Shown: positions 48,475 through 58,495, numbered from the stretch's first letter. The stretch is 64,000 nt of DNA from Imhoffiella fuscus (GCF_042682685.1 NZ_JBHUHX010000004.1:1-64000), one strand, 5' to 3'. The notes: generated by a model not told the origin, from the sequence alone. Made by a program: numbers and translations.

Positions 48475-49482
48475 ATGGATCTTTTGTTTACGTCGCTCGT
48501 CGACTACGGTCTCTTTCTTGCCAAGACCCTGACGCTGCTGCTTGGTATCGTCGTTCTGCTGGTTCTGGTCTTTCGTCTACGCCAGGGTAGCGACCAGAGC
48601 GAACGGCTGGAGGTCACGGATCTCGGCGAGCGCCATCGCAACCTGGCATCCTCGCTCAAGGAATTCTCGCTCTCGCGCAAGGAATACAAGGTTTTCCTCA
48701 AGGCCGAGCGCAGGCGCGAGAAGGAACGCGAAAAGGAGCGGGCGGATAGCCGCAAGCGGCTGTTCGTGATCGATTTCAAAGGCGATATCCGGGCCAGCGA
48801 GGTCGGTGCGTTGCGGATGCTGGTGACGGCGCTGCTCCTGGAGGCGCGCGAGGGCGATGAGGTCTTGGTTCGGCTCGACAACGCCGGCGGCATGGTGAGC
48901 GAGCACGGTCTCGCCGCCTCTCAGCTCGCGCGAATCCGCTCCAAAGGCATCCCGCTCACGGTTGCGGTCGACAAGGTTGCGGCGAGCGGGGGGTATCTCA
49001 TGGCCTGCGTCGCCGATCGCATCATTGCCGCGCCCTTCGCCGTGCTCGGCTCGATCGGTGTGCTCGCCGAGCTGCCGAATTTCCATCGTCTGCTGGATCG
49101 CTATGGCGTGGATTTCGAGCTACACACGGCCGGCGCGCACAAGCGGACGCTGACGCTCTTCGGCGAGAATACGGACGAGGGGCGCGCCAAGTTGTGCGAG
49201 CAGTTGGAGGAGACCCACCGTCTGTTCAAGACATTTGTCGCCGAGTACCGTCCGGATCTGGATCTGGATCAGGTGGCTACGGGCGAGTATTGGCACGGGC
49301 AGCGCGCGGTCGAGCTGGGTCTGGTCGACAGTATCCAGACCAGCGACGACTTTCTCCTGGACGCGAGCCAGGGGCGGGATCTGTTGCAACTCAAGTACCG
49401 CGCGGCGAAAAAGCCCATCGAGCGTCTGCTGTCGGCGATCCAGAGTACACTGGATCGCGCCTTTGTCACCTGGCGCGGCTGA
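48475..49482 (+). CDS. sohB: SohB-type inner-membrane signal-peptide peptidase
   Basis: This 335-residue S49-family serine protease has an N-terminal membrane helix (about residues 10-35). A charged coiled segment (KAERRREKEREKERADSRKR) precedes the protease domain. The catalytic serine is in VDKVAASGGYLMA and the lysine in HTAGAHKRTLTLFG. The C-terminus ATGEYWHGQRAVELGLVDSI is conserved. SohB degrades signal peptides or periplasmic proteins; the target is unknown. Confidence 0.93.
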   Translation: MDLLFTSLVDYGLFLAKTLTLLLGIVVLLVLVFRLRQGSDQSERLEVTDLGERHRNLASSLKEFSLSRKEYKVFLKAERRREKEREKERADSRKRLFVIDFKGDIRASEVGALRMLVTALLLEAREGDEVLVRLDNAGGMVSEHGLAASQLARIRSKGIPLTVAVDKVAASGGYLMACVADRIIAAPFAVLGSIGVLAELPNFHRLLDRYGVDFELHTAGAHKRTLTLFGENTDEGRAKLCEQLEETHRLFKTFVAEYRPDLDLDQVATGEYWHGQRAVELGLVDSIQTSDDFLLDASQGRDLLQLKYRAAKKPIERLLSAIQSTLDRAFVTWRG

Positions 49483-49496
49483 GCGGCGGGCGGCCT

Positions 49497-49540
49497 CCCT
49501 CTGGGGGGCGAACGGCATCCGCAGACGGATGCCCAGAGGG
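49497..49540. repeat. nested inverted repeat between sohB and amylase gene
   Basis: The inner arms GGCATCCG and CGGATGCC (49514-49533, loop CAGA) are enclosed by outer arms CCCTCTGG (49497-49504) and CCAGAGGG (49533-49540). No T-run follows. It may be an mRNA stabiliser, terminator-like element or a small mobile repeat. Confidence 0.55.
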
Positions 49541-49574
49541 CGCACCCTGAGTGCGCTGTCGCAATGGAGTGAGC

Positions 49575-51746
49575 ATGGCTGACATCCTTTTGCATGTCGA
49601 GCGACCGAGCGGTTGGGCCGATTCCGTTCACGTCCATGTTTGGGACGGCGAACCGGGCGGCTTCGCCAGCCAATGGCCGGGTCTGCCGATGGAGCCCGTT
49701 GGTGCTGGCTGGTACCGCATCCGTTTGCGGGGGGTGAGTTCGATCCGTCTGGTCTTCAACGATGGGTGCGGGCGCCAGACGGCCGATCAGTATCGCGACA
49801 GCGATGGCTGGCTGGATGCCGGCGGGGTTTGGAGCTCGGTCGAGCCGAAGGGGTTCGGGGCCGTCGAGCATCCCGTCGCGCGGCCCGCGCCACCCCCGGT
49901 TCTAGCTCCGAGCGGGTTCGGAGAGCTGCGCCCGATCGAGGAGCGCTGCGATTTTCGCGAAGAGACCATCTACTTCCTGTTGACCGCCCGTTTCAACGAC
50001 AGCGACCCATCCAACAATTTTTTCTGCCGCGACCGTATCCAGTTCGATTCGACCGGCCATCCTGTCGACCCCCATTGGCGCGGCGATTTCAAGGGATTGA
50101 TCCAGCGGCTGGACTACATTCGCGATCTTGGCTTCAGCGCCATCTGGATCACGCCCCCGGTGGAGAACCGCTCCGGGCTCGACTACCACGGCTATCACGC
50201 CTACGACTGGACCCGCATCGACCCGCGTCTGGAGTCGCCCGACGCCACCTATCAGGACCTGATCGACGCCGCGCACGCCAAGGGCATCAAGATCATCCAG
50301 GACGTGGTGATCAATCACTCCTGCCAGTACGGTATTCGCGGCAAGGTCCATATCGATCATCTGCCGATCAAATACTATGTCCCGGCCGGAAGCGAGCCGG
50401 GGCGGGTCGATCACGGTCCCTATCAGGGCAGTCTCGGCAACTATGCCTGGCCGAACCGCGACGATATCGACAATCCGGTCGCACCCGACTGGTACCGCGA
50501 GCGCCACGCTCGCGATCCGGACGGCGTCGAGCCGCTGGTCGACCCCAAGACCGGCGAGACCCTGCCCAAGCCCGGCTACGACCCGGGCCGCTTCTTCGGG
50601 ATCGATCCGGGCAGTCTGGATCCGGACTGGTATCACCAGGAGGGATTCATCTGCGGCGGCGACTGGGAGAGCGCCTATCCCTTGCAGCACAAGCACATCG
50701 CCGGCGACTGCATCGATCTGGCCGTCGAGCGCCAGAACCTCAAGGACTACATCATCGGCGCTGTGTCGCGCTATCTGGACATGGGCGTCGACGCCTTGCG
50801 TATCGATACCGTCAAGCACATCGAGCGCGACACCCTGCTCGAATACGTCGATGCCTGGAAGGCGCACAAGCCGGGGCTGTTCGTGTTCGGCGAGAATCTG
50901 GTCAAGGGCTACGGCTGGGGCGATCTGGGTGGCGGAGACAACGGTCCCTCCGAGATCCGTCCCTGGTGGTACACCCGGCTCGGCACGGATCCGCGCGATC
51001 CGCTCTCAGGTGGAAATTCCGGATTTCCGCAGCTCGACTTCGGGCTTTTCTCGACCTTCCGCGACACCGTCAGCAAGGGCACCTATGCCGGAACCGGCCA
51101 GGTTCTCGGCATGGACTGGATCTATGGCGACGTGACCCAGTTGGTCACCTTCCTGCAGAATCACGACGTGGGTCCGGACAACGACTTCAAGTACCGCTTC
51201 AAGGGCGATCAGTGGATGGCGGCGGCCGCCTATAACCTTATCTGGACCCTGCGCGGCATCCCCTGTCTCTACTACGGAGAAGAGATCGAGTTCATGAAGG
51301 GCGCTCCGCAGGACGTGGAGGGCGAGCGCGATACCCTGCACCAGACCGGCCGCGCCTATTTCGGCGATCATCTCACCGACGCGCGCATCGCCGAGACCCA
51401 GTCTCATCCGCTCTATCGGCACATCCAGCGACTCAATCTGATCCGCCGTGCCATTCCGGCGTTACAGAAGGCGCCGGTGACCCGGCTGGCCGAGTGGGGC
51501 GACGGCATGTCCTTTGTGCGGGACCATTCCGATGGCGCATCCTATGCCGTCGTCGGTCTCGCGATTGGGAGCGATCAGCACATCCAGGTGGATGGGGTCA
51601 GAGCGGGCCTGTATAGAGATGCGGTGAGCGGGAATGAGATCGCCAGCGATGGGGAGCTGAGTTTTTCCGTTTCGGCCAACTCGGCGGGTATTTATGTATT
51701 GGATGGACCAGGAAAGGTCGGTGAAGATGGTGTGTATTTACGCTGA
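49575..51746 (+). CDS. alpha-amylase family (GH13) enzyme with N-terminal carbohydrate-binding module
   Basis: The protein has 723 residues without a signal peptide, so it is cytoplasmic. Residues 1-85 resemble a starch-binding module (VHVHVWDGEPG, GWYRIRLRG, RLVFNDGCGRQTADQ). The TIM barrel has all four GH13 regions: DVVINHS, GVDALRIDTVKH (nucleophile Asp), FGENLV (acid Glu), and FLQNHDVG. The insert at about 280-380 is unusual in length. It may degrade glycogen or maltodextrin, fitting glgC nearby. The 49551 start is less supported than ATG 49575. Confidence 0.9.
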   Translation: MADILLHVERPSGWADSVHVHVWDGEPGGFASQWPGLPMEPVGAGWYRIRLRGVSSIRLVFNDGCGRQTADQYRDSDGWLDAGGVWSSVEPKGFGAVEHPVARPAPPPVLAPSGFGELRPIEERCDFREETIYFLLTARFNDSDPSNNFFCRDRIQFDSTGHPVDPHWRGDFKGLIQRLDYIRDLGFSAIWITPPVENRSGLDYHGYHAYDWTRIDPRLESPDATYQDLIDAAHAKGIKIIQDVVINHSCQYGIRGKVHIDHLPIKYYVPAGSEPGRVDHGPYQGSLGNYAWPNRDDIDNPVAPDWYRERHARDPDGVEPLVDPKTGETLPKPGYDPGRFFGIDPGSLDPDWYHQEGFICGGDWESAYPLQHKHIAGDCIDLAVERQNLKDYIIGAVSRYLDMGVDALRIDTVKHIERDTLLEYVDAWKAHKPGLFVFGENLVKGYGWGDLGGGDNGPSEIRPWWYTRLGTDPRDPLSGGNSGFPQLDFGLFSTFRDTVSKGTYAGTGQVLGMDWIYGDVTQLVTFLQNHDVGPDNDFKYRFKGDQWMAAAAYNLIWTLRGIPCLYYGEEIEFMKGAPQDVEGERDTLHQTGRAYFGDHLTDARIAETQSHPLYRHIQRLNLIRRAIPALQKAPVTRLAEWGDGMSFVRDHSDGASYAVVGLAIGSDQHIQVDGVRAGLYRDAVSGNEIASDGELSFSVSANSAGIYVLDGPGKVGEDGVYLR

Positions 51747-51791
51747 TTTCCGGTGCTGGTTTCCAACGCCTGAATGTGTATTATCACGCGC

Positions 51792-54700
51792 ATGAGCGAG
51801 CACCCTCGAAATGATCGGGACCGGCGTATACAGACGCGCTATCCGGTGGATTTTCACGCCAAGGTCCGTGGGCGTAACCAGTTGCCGACGAACTGTCGGG
51901 TGAAGAACGTCTGCAATGGGGGTGTATTGCTGGCCCCCGATGCCTCCGAGCTGGAGTTGCCCTTCCAGTCGGGGGAGCATGTGGATCTCTATTTCGACCT
52001 GCCCGATGCCCAAAGCATGGATCCGGTGCAGGCCGTGGTCGAGGTGGTCCACCGTGTCGACCGTGGCGTCGGCGCCCGTTTCATCCGGCTGCTCGGCGAT
52101 GGACGCTCGCGTCTGGCGCGTTTTATCAGCGAAACCATCGCCAGAACGCGTGACGAGCTGGATCCAGACTCGAATCCGACCCGCACGCTTGCGCGCGAGG
52201 TTCTGCAGAACGTCGGCAAGCAGCGGCTCGGCGGCATGATGGATTCGCTGCTGGAGACCCTGGTCGATGAACTCTGGCAGTATACGGAGAAGGCGGATAA
52301 CGACGCCGAGCGCGCACGTTTTGCCGGAGAGATCGGAATCCTGGCCAAGGCCATCCAAAGCGAACGCGTTTCTCAGCGTCTGTTGGGCGAGCTGCTCGAT
52401 TCGCTCAAGGATATCGGGAAGACCTCTCGGGCCAAGCCGAAGTCGGACGGGTCAGGCAATGGCGACGAGGGTGGGCTGAAGCTCGTCGATCAGGACGAAT
52501 TCGAGATCTGGCTCGCCAAGTCTCAGCTCGCCAACCGGCTTGAGGAGGATCTGCGCGAGCCGCTCGATGCGCTGCGTACCCACATCGGAGGCCTGTTCCA
52601 CGACAGCGCCTTGCCGATGGACCCCATGGCACTGGCGGAGGCCATCGAGCGAGTATTGAAGGAGGCCGGGCTCGGGAGCCAGCTTCAGCGTCTGGCGCTG
52701 CAGCTCGTTTCGGATCATCTGTCCCGCAATATGGGTGCCTTCTATCGCGAACTCCTGCATTCTTGGACCACCTCCGGGCTTCTGGAGCTTGCGGAGGCGC
52801 AGCGCTCCGCCAGCGAACAAGCGGGAGAGCCGGCCTCTGGTGCGGCCGATTCCGTATCTGTTGGGATGGGGGCCGGTGGCGTGAACTCGGGTGTCGGCAA
52901 CGAATCGCTCGGGACAGCGGTTCCTCCGCCCTCATCGGCAGGGAGCGCCCAGACATCGAGTTACGAGAAGGCCGCCGGTTTGGTGGCGAATCTGCTTGCG
53001 GGCTATCAGTCCCCTTTCACCTATCCGCTGCTTGACCAGCGTGTCCGGCATTATGCCGGCGGGCGACGGATTGCCGATCTGTTGGCCAATCTGCCGTCGG
53101 GTTTTCAGATGCCCGACCCCGATCCCAGTCGTCCCTTGCGCGATCTCGTCGCTCAGTGGCTCCACGCGGCGGAGGAGAAGAAATCCAACGGCAATACCGC
53201 CGATAGGCCCGTGATGTCTCCTCAGGTCGAGGAGCGCGTCGACGTGACGGATCGACTGCTGTCGCACATGCTGGCCGATCCCACGACGCCGCAGCGGCTC
53301 AAGTCGCTGATCAAGCCGCTATCGACCCGCTTGCTCTCGATGGCCGTGACCTCGCCGTCCGGCATCGCCGATAACAATCAGCCGTTGGTCAATCTGATCA
53401 ACCAGCTCGAACATCTGGCGATGTTTCTCCTCAACGACGAGGGGGCGGACGAGGGGTTGCGGCGCGAATACGAAGCGGCGGTGAAGAAGCTGGTCGAGTC
53501 GGATGGGCGCGATCCCAAGCTTGTCGATGAGTTGTCGAAGCGTTTGGCGAGTCTCGAACAGCGCGCCGGAAATGAGTATCAAGGCAACATCTCCAATTGG
53601 GTCAGCGTCTGCGAGTCGCGCGAGCGTGGCCGGATTGCCCGAGGAGAGGTGCGCAGCGCGCTGAACGCGGCCTTCGATGGCAAGCGTATCCACAAGGTGA
53701 TCGACGAACTGCTCCAGGTCGGCTGGCGCAATCTGCTGGATATGACCTGCGCCAACCTCGGCATGCAGTCCGAGCGCTGGAAACGATATTGGGATCTGCT
53801 GTGGTCGGTGCATCTCATGACGGGCGGGGAGGGTGAGGCGCCGCCCGAGGGCTTGATGACGCTCGATACCTTGGTCGGCGGCCTGCGCGATGCCTTGGCC
53901 TATATCGGCACAGATCCGATCGTTGTCAACGATGTGCTGGGGCGCATCGATACCGCCGTGCGACGCTCGCGGGCCTCGCTCGACCGCGAGGACGACTATC
54001 TGCTTTTCTGCCCGATTCTGCCCGATTCGGAGAACGAGCCCGAGCACATGCCGGCGAGCGTCTCGCCGTCCGATTGGGAGCGCGCGCTCACCCAGGTCGA
54101 AGACCTGTCGCTCGGTGCGCTCATCTGGATGCGCGGGAAGGAGACCAGCAAGGCGCTCCGTCTCATCTGGCGCAACGAGGACGGATCCCGTCTGGCGGTG
54201 ACCGACACCATGGGCAAGAAGGTGAAGGTGTTGCGGCGTTCTCGACTCGCCGAGGCCTTTCTGCGTGGTCAGGCCCGCGCTCAAGCGCCATCGGACAAGC
54301 GGATCGTGACGCGCGCGGCCGATGCGGCGCTCTCCGAGATGCAGGAGCGGTTGCAATATCACGAGACGCACGATCCTCTGACGGGGCTCTCCAATCAGCG
54401 CCGTCTGGTCGGATCGCTGACACAGCTCCTGTTGACGGAGGCGGGGGCGTCCAATCGTCATGTGCTCGGGTTTCTCGAGCTGGATCGCTACGACACCCTG
54501 ACCGGAACCTTCGGGTATTCGGTCGGCGAACGCATGTTGACCGCCGTGGCGCGTCTGCTTGAGGGCGTGGCCCCGGATGCCGTTTGTCTTGCCTACATGG
54601 GAGGCAGTCGTTTCGGATTTCTGGCGCCCGTGATGGACCGGGATCATTCGATGGAGATCGGCGAGTCCATTCGCGCTGGGCTGAACGTCATGCCGTTCGA

Positions 54701-55637
54701 TTTGCAGGGCAAGCCGTTTCGCATTTCGGGGAGTCTGGGGCTCGCCATGCTGCTTGGCGACAACAGCAGTCCCGAGAAGCTGATCTCGGCCGCGAGCGTC
54801 GCCTGTCTCGCCGCCCAGCGCGAGGGCGGGGACCGGGTCGTCATGTTCCGCGAGGACAACGAGCTGATCTCTCGTCAGCTCGACCATATGCGCGGCTGGG
54901 CGCAGGCCGAGGACGTCATCAAGGCAGGGCGGAGGAAGCTGCGGTATCAGCCGATCGTACCGCTCGATCCGGCCACCGATCTGAGTCCGCATTGCGAGAT
55001 CCTGTTGAGCGTGTACGACGATCAGGGCGTGCCGCTCCCCCTGCAGTCCTTCATCGCCGCTGCCGAGGCATTCAACATGATGCGCGAGGTCGACCGGCAG
55101 GTGATCGAAGAGGCGTTCAGCTGGGTCAGCGCCCATCCGTTGAAGGTGCGCGAGATCGGCGGTGTGGCGATCAATCTGTCCGGTCAATCGCTGAGCGATC
55201 CAGGGCTCATCAATTACATTCGGGCCGGGATCAAGCGCTTCGAGATTCCGGTCGACATGGTCAGTTTCGAGGTCACCGAGACCGCCGCGATCGTGAATCT
55301 CGACCAGGCGGCCATCATCCTGGAGGACATCAAGTCGCTCGGCTGCCGTATCGCCTTGGACGACTTCGGGGCCGGCATGTCCTCATACAGCTATCTCAAG
55401 CGCTTGCCGGTGGATTTCGTCAAGATCGACGGCTCGTTCGTCAAGGACATTCTGGTCAGTCCGCACGATCGGGAGATCGTCAAATCCTTCAACGAGATCG
55501 CCCATTTCATGGGCAAGAAAACGATCGCGGAGTACGTGGAGAACCAGGAGATCCTCGAACTCCTGCGCGATATCGGCGTCGACTATGCGCAGGGATACGC
55601 GATCGGAAAACCCCTGTTCATCGAGGATATGATCTAA
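51792..55637 (+). CDS. PilZ-DUF1631-GGDEF-EAL cyclic-di-GMP protein
   Basis: The protein is 1281 residues long. The N-terminal 110 are a PilZ domain (RRIQTRYPVDFHAKVRGR with the RxxxR motif and CNGGVLLAP). Residues about 130-840 match DUF1631 (with a second PilZ-like part near LRLIWRNEDGSRLAV). The GGDEF domain is degenerate: GGSRF replaces GGDEF. The EAL domain has the EIL variant (HCEILLSV) but keeps the catalytic residues (NLSGQSL, FEVTETA, DDFGAGMSS, KID, EYVEN, QGYAIGKP), so phosphodiesterase activity is plausible. The start 51792 (MSEHPRND) is preferred to 51774. Confidence 0.9.
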   Translation: MSEHPRNDRDRRIQTRYPVDFHAKVRGRNQLPTNCRVKNVCNGGVLLAPDASELELPFQSGEHVDLYFDLPDAQSMDPVQAVVEVVHRVDRGVGARFIRLLGDGRSRLARFISETIARTRDELDPDSNPTRTLAREVLQNVGKQRLGGMMDSLLETLVDELWQYTEKADNDAERARFAGEIGILAKAIQSERVSQRLLGELLDSLKDIGKTSRAKPKSDGSGNGDEGGLKLVDQDEFEIWLAKSQLANRLEEDLREPLDALRTHIGGLFHDSALPMDPMALAEAIERVLKEAGLGSQLQRLALQLVSDHLSRNMGAFYRELLHSWTTSGLLELAEAQRSASEQAGEPASGAADSVSVGMGAGGVNSGVGNESLGTAVPPPSSAGSAQTSSYEKAAGLVANLLAGYQSPFTYPLLDQRVRHYAGGRRIADLLANLPSGFQMPDPDPSRPLRDLVAQWLHAAEEKKSNGNTADRPVMSPQVEERVDVTDRLLSHMLADPTTPQRLKSLIKPLSTRLLSMAVTSPSGIADNNQPLVNLINQLEHLAMFLLNDEGADEGLRREYEAAVKKLVESDGRDPKLVDELSKRLASLEQRAGNEYQGNISNWVSVCESRERGRIARGEVRSALNAAFDGKRIHKVIDELLQVGWRNLLDMTCANLGMQSERWKRYWDLLWSVHLMTGGEGEAPPEGLMTLDTLVGGLRDALAYIGTDPIVVNDVLGRIDTAVRRSRASLDREDDYLLFCPILPDSENEPEHMPASVSPSDWERALTQVEDLSLGALIWMRGKETSKALRLIWRNEDGSRLAVTDTMGKKVKVLRRSRLAEAFLRGQARAQAPSDKRIVTRAADAALSEMQERLQYHETHDPLTGLSNQRRLVGSLTQLLLTEAGASNRHVLGFLELDRYDTLTGTFGYSVGERMLTAVARLLEGVAPDAVCLAYMGGSRFGFLAPVMDRDHSMEIGESIRAGLNVMPFDLQGKPFRISGSLGLAMLLGDNSSPEKLISAASVACLAAQREGGDRVVMFREDNELISRQLDHMRGWAQAEDVIKAGRRKLRYQPIVPLDPATDLSPHCEILLSVYDDQGVPLPLQSFIAAAEAFNMMREVDRQVIEEAFSWVSAHPLKVREIGGVAINLSGQSLSDPGLINYIRAGIKRFEIPVDMVSFEVTETAAIVNLDQAAIILEDIKSLGCRIALDDFGAGMSSYSYLKRLPVDFVKIDGSFVKDILVSPHDREIVKSFNEIAHFMGKKTIAEYVENQEILELLRDIGVDYAQGYAIGKPLFIEDMI

Positions 55638-55742
55638 TCCGCCTCCTTCCACCTTACTGGTGTGCGTGAACCGGTCCGGCGCGGATTCCTTCCGGAGGCG
55701 TCGAACCGGGACGCGCGCCCCTCTGATCAAGGAGATATCCCC

Positions 55743-56615
55743 GTGACACTTCCCAATGCCTTAGTGGCGACCCGTTCCAGCTATCAGACGGTCTCTGGCG
55801 AGCATGTCGCCTATTACCACGACGAGACGGGCTCGGGGCGTCCACTGGTGCTGATCCACAGCATCAATGCGGCCTGCAGCAGCTTCGAGGTCAAGCCGTT
55901 CTTCGAGCATTATCGCGGCACGCGACCGGTCTACAGTTTGGACCTGCCTGGGTTCGGCCATTCCAGCCGCCCGAAGGGTGGATATTCCCCAGAGTTCTAT
56001 GCAGAGACGATCGCCGACTTCCTGCGTCAGGTCGTCGGGCGGCCGGCGGATCTGCTCGCGCTCTCGCTCAGCGCCGAATTCGCGGCGCGTGCCGCGCTCA
56101 AGGCGCCGGATCAGGTCGCCTCGCTGGTCATGATCTCGCCCACGGGGTTTGGCCGGCAGAGCCTGCCCGGAACCCGAACCGCGCGGTTCATCCGTGCCTT
56201 CCTCGGATTGCCGCTGCTCGGACAGGGGCTCTTTCGGTTGGTCTCGTCACGTCCCAGCATCCGCTATTTCCTCGGTCGATCCTTGACGGCTGGCGTTCCT
56301 TCGGACTTGATCGATTACGCCTACGCGACCGCACACCAACCGGGCGCGAGACATGCCCCGCTGACCTTCCTCTCGACCCAGCTCTTTACCGCCAACGCGG
56401 TCGCCTCTCTCTATGATCGTCTGACGGATCTGCCGGTTCTGGCGATCGCCGATCGCGACCCCTACGTCACCTTCGAGCACCTGCCCGAGCTGTTGGCCAG
56501 ACGGCCGAATTGGCGTTCGGTCTCGTTGGCGCCGAATCTCGGGCTTCCGCATTGGGAACGGCCCGAAGAGACGATGAAGGCGCTCGACGACTTTTGGTCG
56601 ACCGCTCTCGGCTGA
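55743..56615 (+). CDS. alpha/beta-fold hydrolase
   Basis: The protein has 290 residues and starts at GTG after AAGGAGATAT. Strand and oxyanion region LVLIHSINAACSSFEVKPFF, then LDLPGFGHSSRP, match the alpha/beta hydrolase fold. The nucleophile elbow is ALSLSAEFAARAALKAP, with Ser in the middle of A-L-S-L-S in place of the usual G-x-S-x-G. The acid is likely Asp in AIADRDPYVTF and the His in NLGLPHWERPEE. The substrate cannot be inferred. This elbow variant occurs in an uncharacterised group of phototroph and cyanobacterial hydrolases. Confidence 0.82.
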   Translation: MTLPNALVATRSSYQTVSGEHVAYYHDETGSGRPLVLIHSINAACSSFEVKPFFEHYRGTRPVYSLDLPGFGHSSRPKGGYSPEFYAETIADFLRQVVGRPADLLALSLSAEFAARAALKAPDQVASLVMISPTGFGRQSLPGTRTARFIRAFLGLPLLGQGLFRLVSSRPSIRYFLGRSLTAGVPSDLIDYAYATAHQPGARHAPLTFLSTQLFTANAVASLYDRLTDLPVLAIADRDPYVTFEHLPELLARRPNWRSVSLAPNLGLPHWERPEETMKALDDFWSTALG

Positions 56616-56633
56616 CCGCATCTCGGTCTCGGA

Positions 56634-57293
56634 TCAGGGTCCGGGGCTGAGTCGGTAGACCTGCTCATGCAGGCACGTCATGCGTCGCTTGAGAAATGCC
56701 GGAGATTCTTCGAGAACGTCCAGCCTGGCGAGGGATTCGACTCGGTAACGCGCATCGAAGAGCGCATGAACCTCCTCCGGCTGAACGGAGAAGGGCGGTC
56801 CAGGCCGCTCATGTTGGGCGTATTCCAGCGTCACGAGCAGGGTCGGGACCGGGATCGGCATCAGAGAGGCGAGCGTGTCGGCGTATCGCTGGCGCATCTC
56901 GGGCGGGAAGGCGATCAGCGAGGCCCGGTCGAATAGGGCGCCTACCCCGGCCAGATGCTCGGGCGTGAGCGCAAAGAAGTCGCCGCATAGGATGCGGAGC
57001 TCGTCGAGCTGATAGAGCCGAAAGGGTGGGATGTCGGTGACGATTGGCGTCAGTCCCTGCTCGGCGAAGATCTCTTGGACGGCCGTCTCGACCAGCTCGA
57101 CCCCGATCACGCGGTGTCCCTGGCTGACCAGCCAGAGGAGATCCAGTGTTTTGCCGCACAGCGGGACGAAGACCAGGGTGTTCGCATCCACGCCGAGACT
57201 CGGCCAATATTCCTGAAGATGGGCGTTGATGTCGTCCTGGTGCCAGCCGATCTCGCGGCGCTGCCATCGTTCCAACCAAAATTCGGCGTCCAT
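56634..57293 (-). CDS. tpm: thiopurine S-methyltransferase
   Basis: This 219-residue SAM-dependent methyltransferase begins MDAEFWLERWQRREIGWHQD, the TPMT family start. VFVPLCGKTLDLLWLVSQGH holds the SAM glycine region. FDRASLIAFPPEMRQRYADT is conserved. In bacteria it detoxifies tellurite or selenium compounds or methylates thiol-type substrates; the actual role here is unknown. It is convergent with the hydrolase gene with 18 bases between. Confidence 0.93.
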   Translation of the reverse strand: MDAEFWLERWQRREIGWHQDDINAHLQEYWPSLGVDANTLVFVPLCGKTLDLLWLVSQGHRVIGVELVETAVQEIFAEQGLTPIVTDIPPFRLYQLDELRILCGDFFALTPEHLAGVGALFDRASLIAFPPEMRQRYADTLASLMPIPVPTLLVTLEYAQHERPGPPFSVQPEEVHALFDARYRVESLARLDVLEESPAFLKRRMTCLHEQVYRLSPGP

Positions 57294-57539
57294 CGTGTGC
57301 GCAGGCCCTCTACCGTCGTCGTGAGTTGAAGCGCATCATCATAGGGCGTGTCTCGATATGGCGGTAGGTCTCCGCTTCTTCTGTGCACGCCTTTGTCCGT
57401 ATCGCGCACGGTTGCTTTTCGCCGACCTGTTGACTTGGGTTAAGCTTGGGCGTAACTCGATCGCCTCATGCATGCGATGACGGCGTGACCCACTCCTCGC
57501 ATCCGCTCGAACAGCGTCATATACGCGAACAGAATCATC

Positions 57540-58433
57540 ATGTCTGAAATGCCTTCCGATCATTCGATGCCGTCCGCTTCCTGTCGATATCCACCCAAGC
57601 CCGATCTGGAGCTTGCCTTTCAGGCCGTGCGCAAGGCCCGGATTCCGCAGATTCCGGATGTCGTGTTCGCCTTGCGCGATGAGCTCGGACGTCCCGAGCC
57701 GGATATTCGGGTGGCGGCCGAACTCATTTCACGGGACGTGTCTCTGACCGGTCAGGTCATGAAGGCGGTCAATTCGCCGCTGTTCCGCTGTCGCACCAAG
57801 ATCACCAATATGCATCAAGCGGTCACCATGATGGGGATCGCTCGCCTGACGAATCTGGTGACCGCTCAAGCGATCCAGCGCATGCTTGGCGTGACCGAGG
57901 GGCCGGCGCAGGTGGTTTGGGACGGCATGATGGTACGCGCCCGGGCGATACTCACGGTCGCCGAGGTGGTCGGCGGCGTGGCGCCCGACGAGGCGTTTCT
58001 GTTCGGCATCATGCAGAATGCCGGCAGCCTGATCTTCGTCGAGATGGCGCCCGACTATGGCGCTGAATGGGTGCTGCGCAACGAGACGGATCCGCTCGGT
58101 CTGATGGATTACGAACGTAAGCGTCTCGGTGTCGACCATGTGACCGTCGGTTTCCTGTTGGCCGGCAACTGGCGGCTTCCCGAGCACATCGCCTTGGCCA
58201 TCTATCATCACCATGATTCGAATTTTGATTTTTCCGCCGATTCGGCAGTTGGTGTTCTGGTCGCGCTGTCCAAGCTTGCGCACTCTCTGGTCGCCATGAG
58301 TCTCGGCAACCCCGAGCATGTGGAGCTGCCGGCGGATCAGGAGCGCGCACTGCGCGACCTGGCGATCGATGACGAGGATTGGTTGGCTCTGTGCGATCGG
58401 GCCCAAGCGGGGGAGTGGGCCGCGCAATTGTGA
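57540..58433 (+). CDS. HDOD domain signalling protein
   Basis: The 297-residue product has an HDOD domain from about residue 30 to 240: IPQIPDVVFALRDELGRPEP, then SLTGQVMKAVNSPLFR and VTMMGIARLTNLVTAQAI, with GIMQNAGSLIF and HHDSNFD. HDOD proteins are degenerate HD-type domains used in signalling and cell-cycle control and have no demonstrated activity in most cases. No other domain is fused. It is preceded by a 247-base gap in which no feature is clear. Confidence 0.88.
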   Translation: MSEMPSDHSMPSASCRYPPKPDLELAFQAVRKARIPQIPDVVFALRDELGRPEPDIRVAAELISRDVSLTGQVMKAVNSPLFRCRTKITNMHQAVTMMGIARLTNLVTAQAIQRMLGVTEGPAQVVWDGMMVRARAILTVAEVVGGVAPDEAFLFGIMQNAGSLIFVEMAPDYGAEWVLRNETDPLGLMDYERKRLGVDHVTVGFLLAGNWRLPEHIALAIYHHHDSNFDFSADSAVGVLVALSKLAHSLVAMSLGNPEHVELPADQERALRDLAIDDEDWLALCDRAQAGEWAAQL

Positions 58434-58495
58434 CGGATTGGCGCCCATCCAGGGATAGCCGCTATACTGCCTGGTTTTACCGGCCGGAGCCCACC

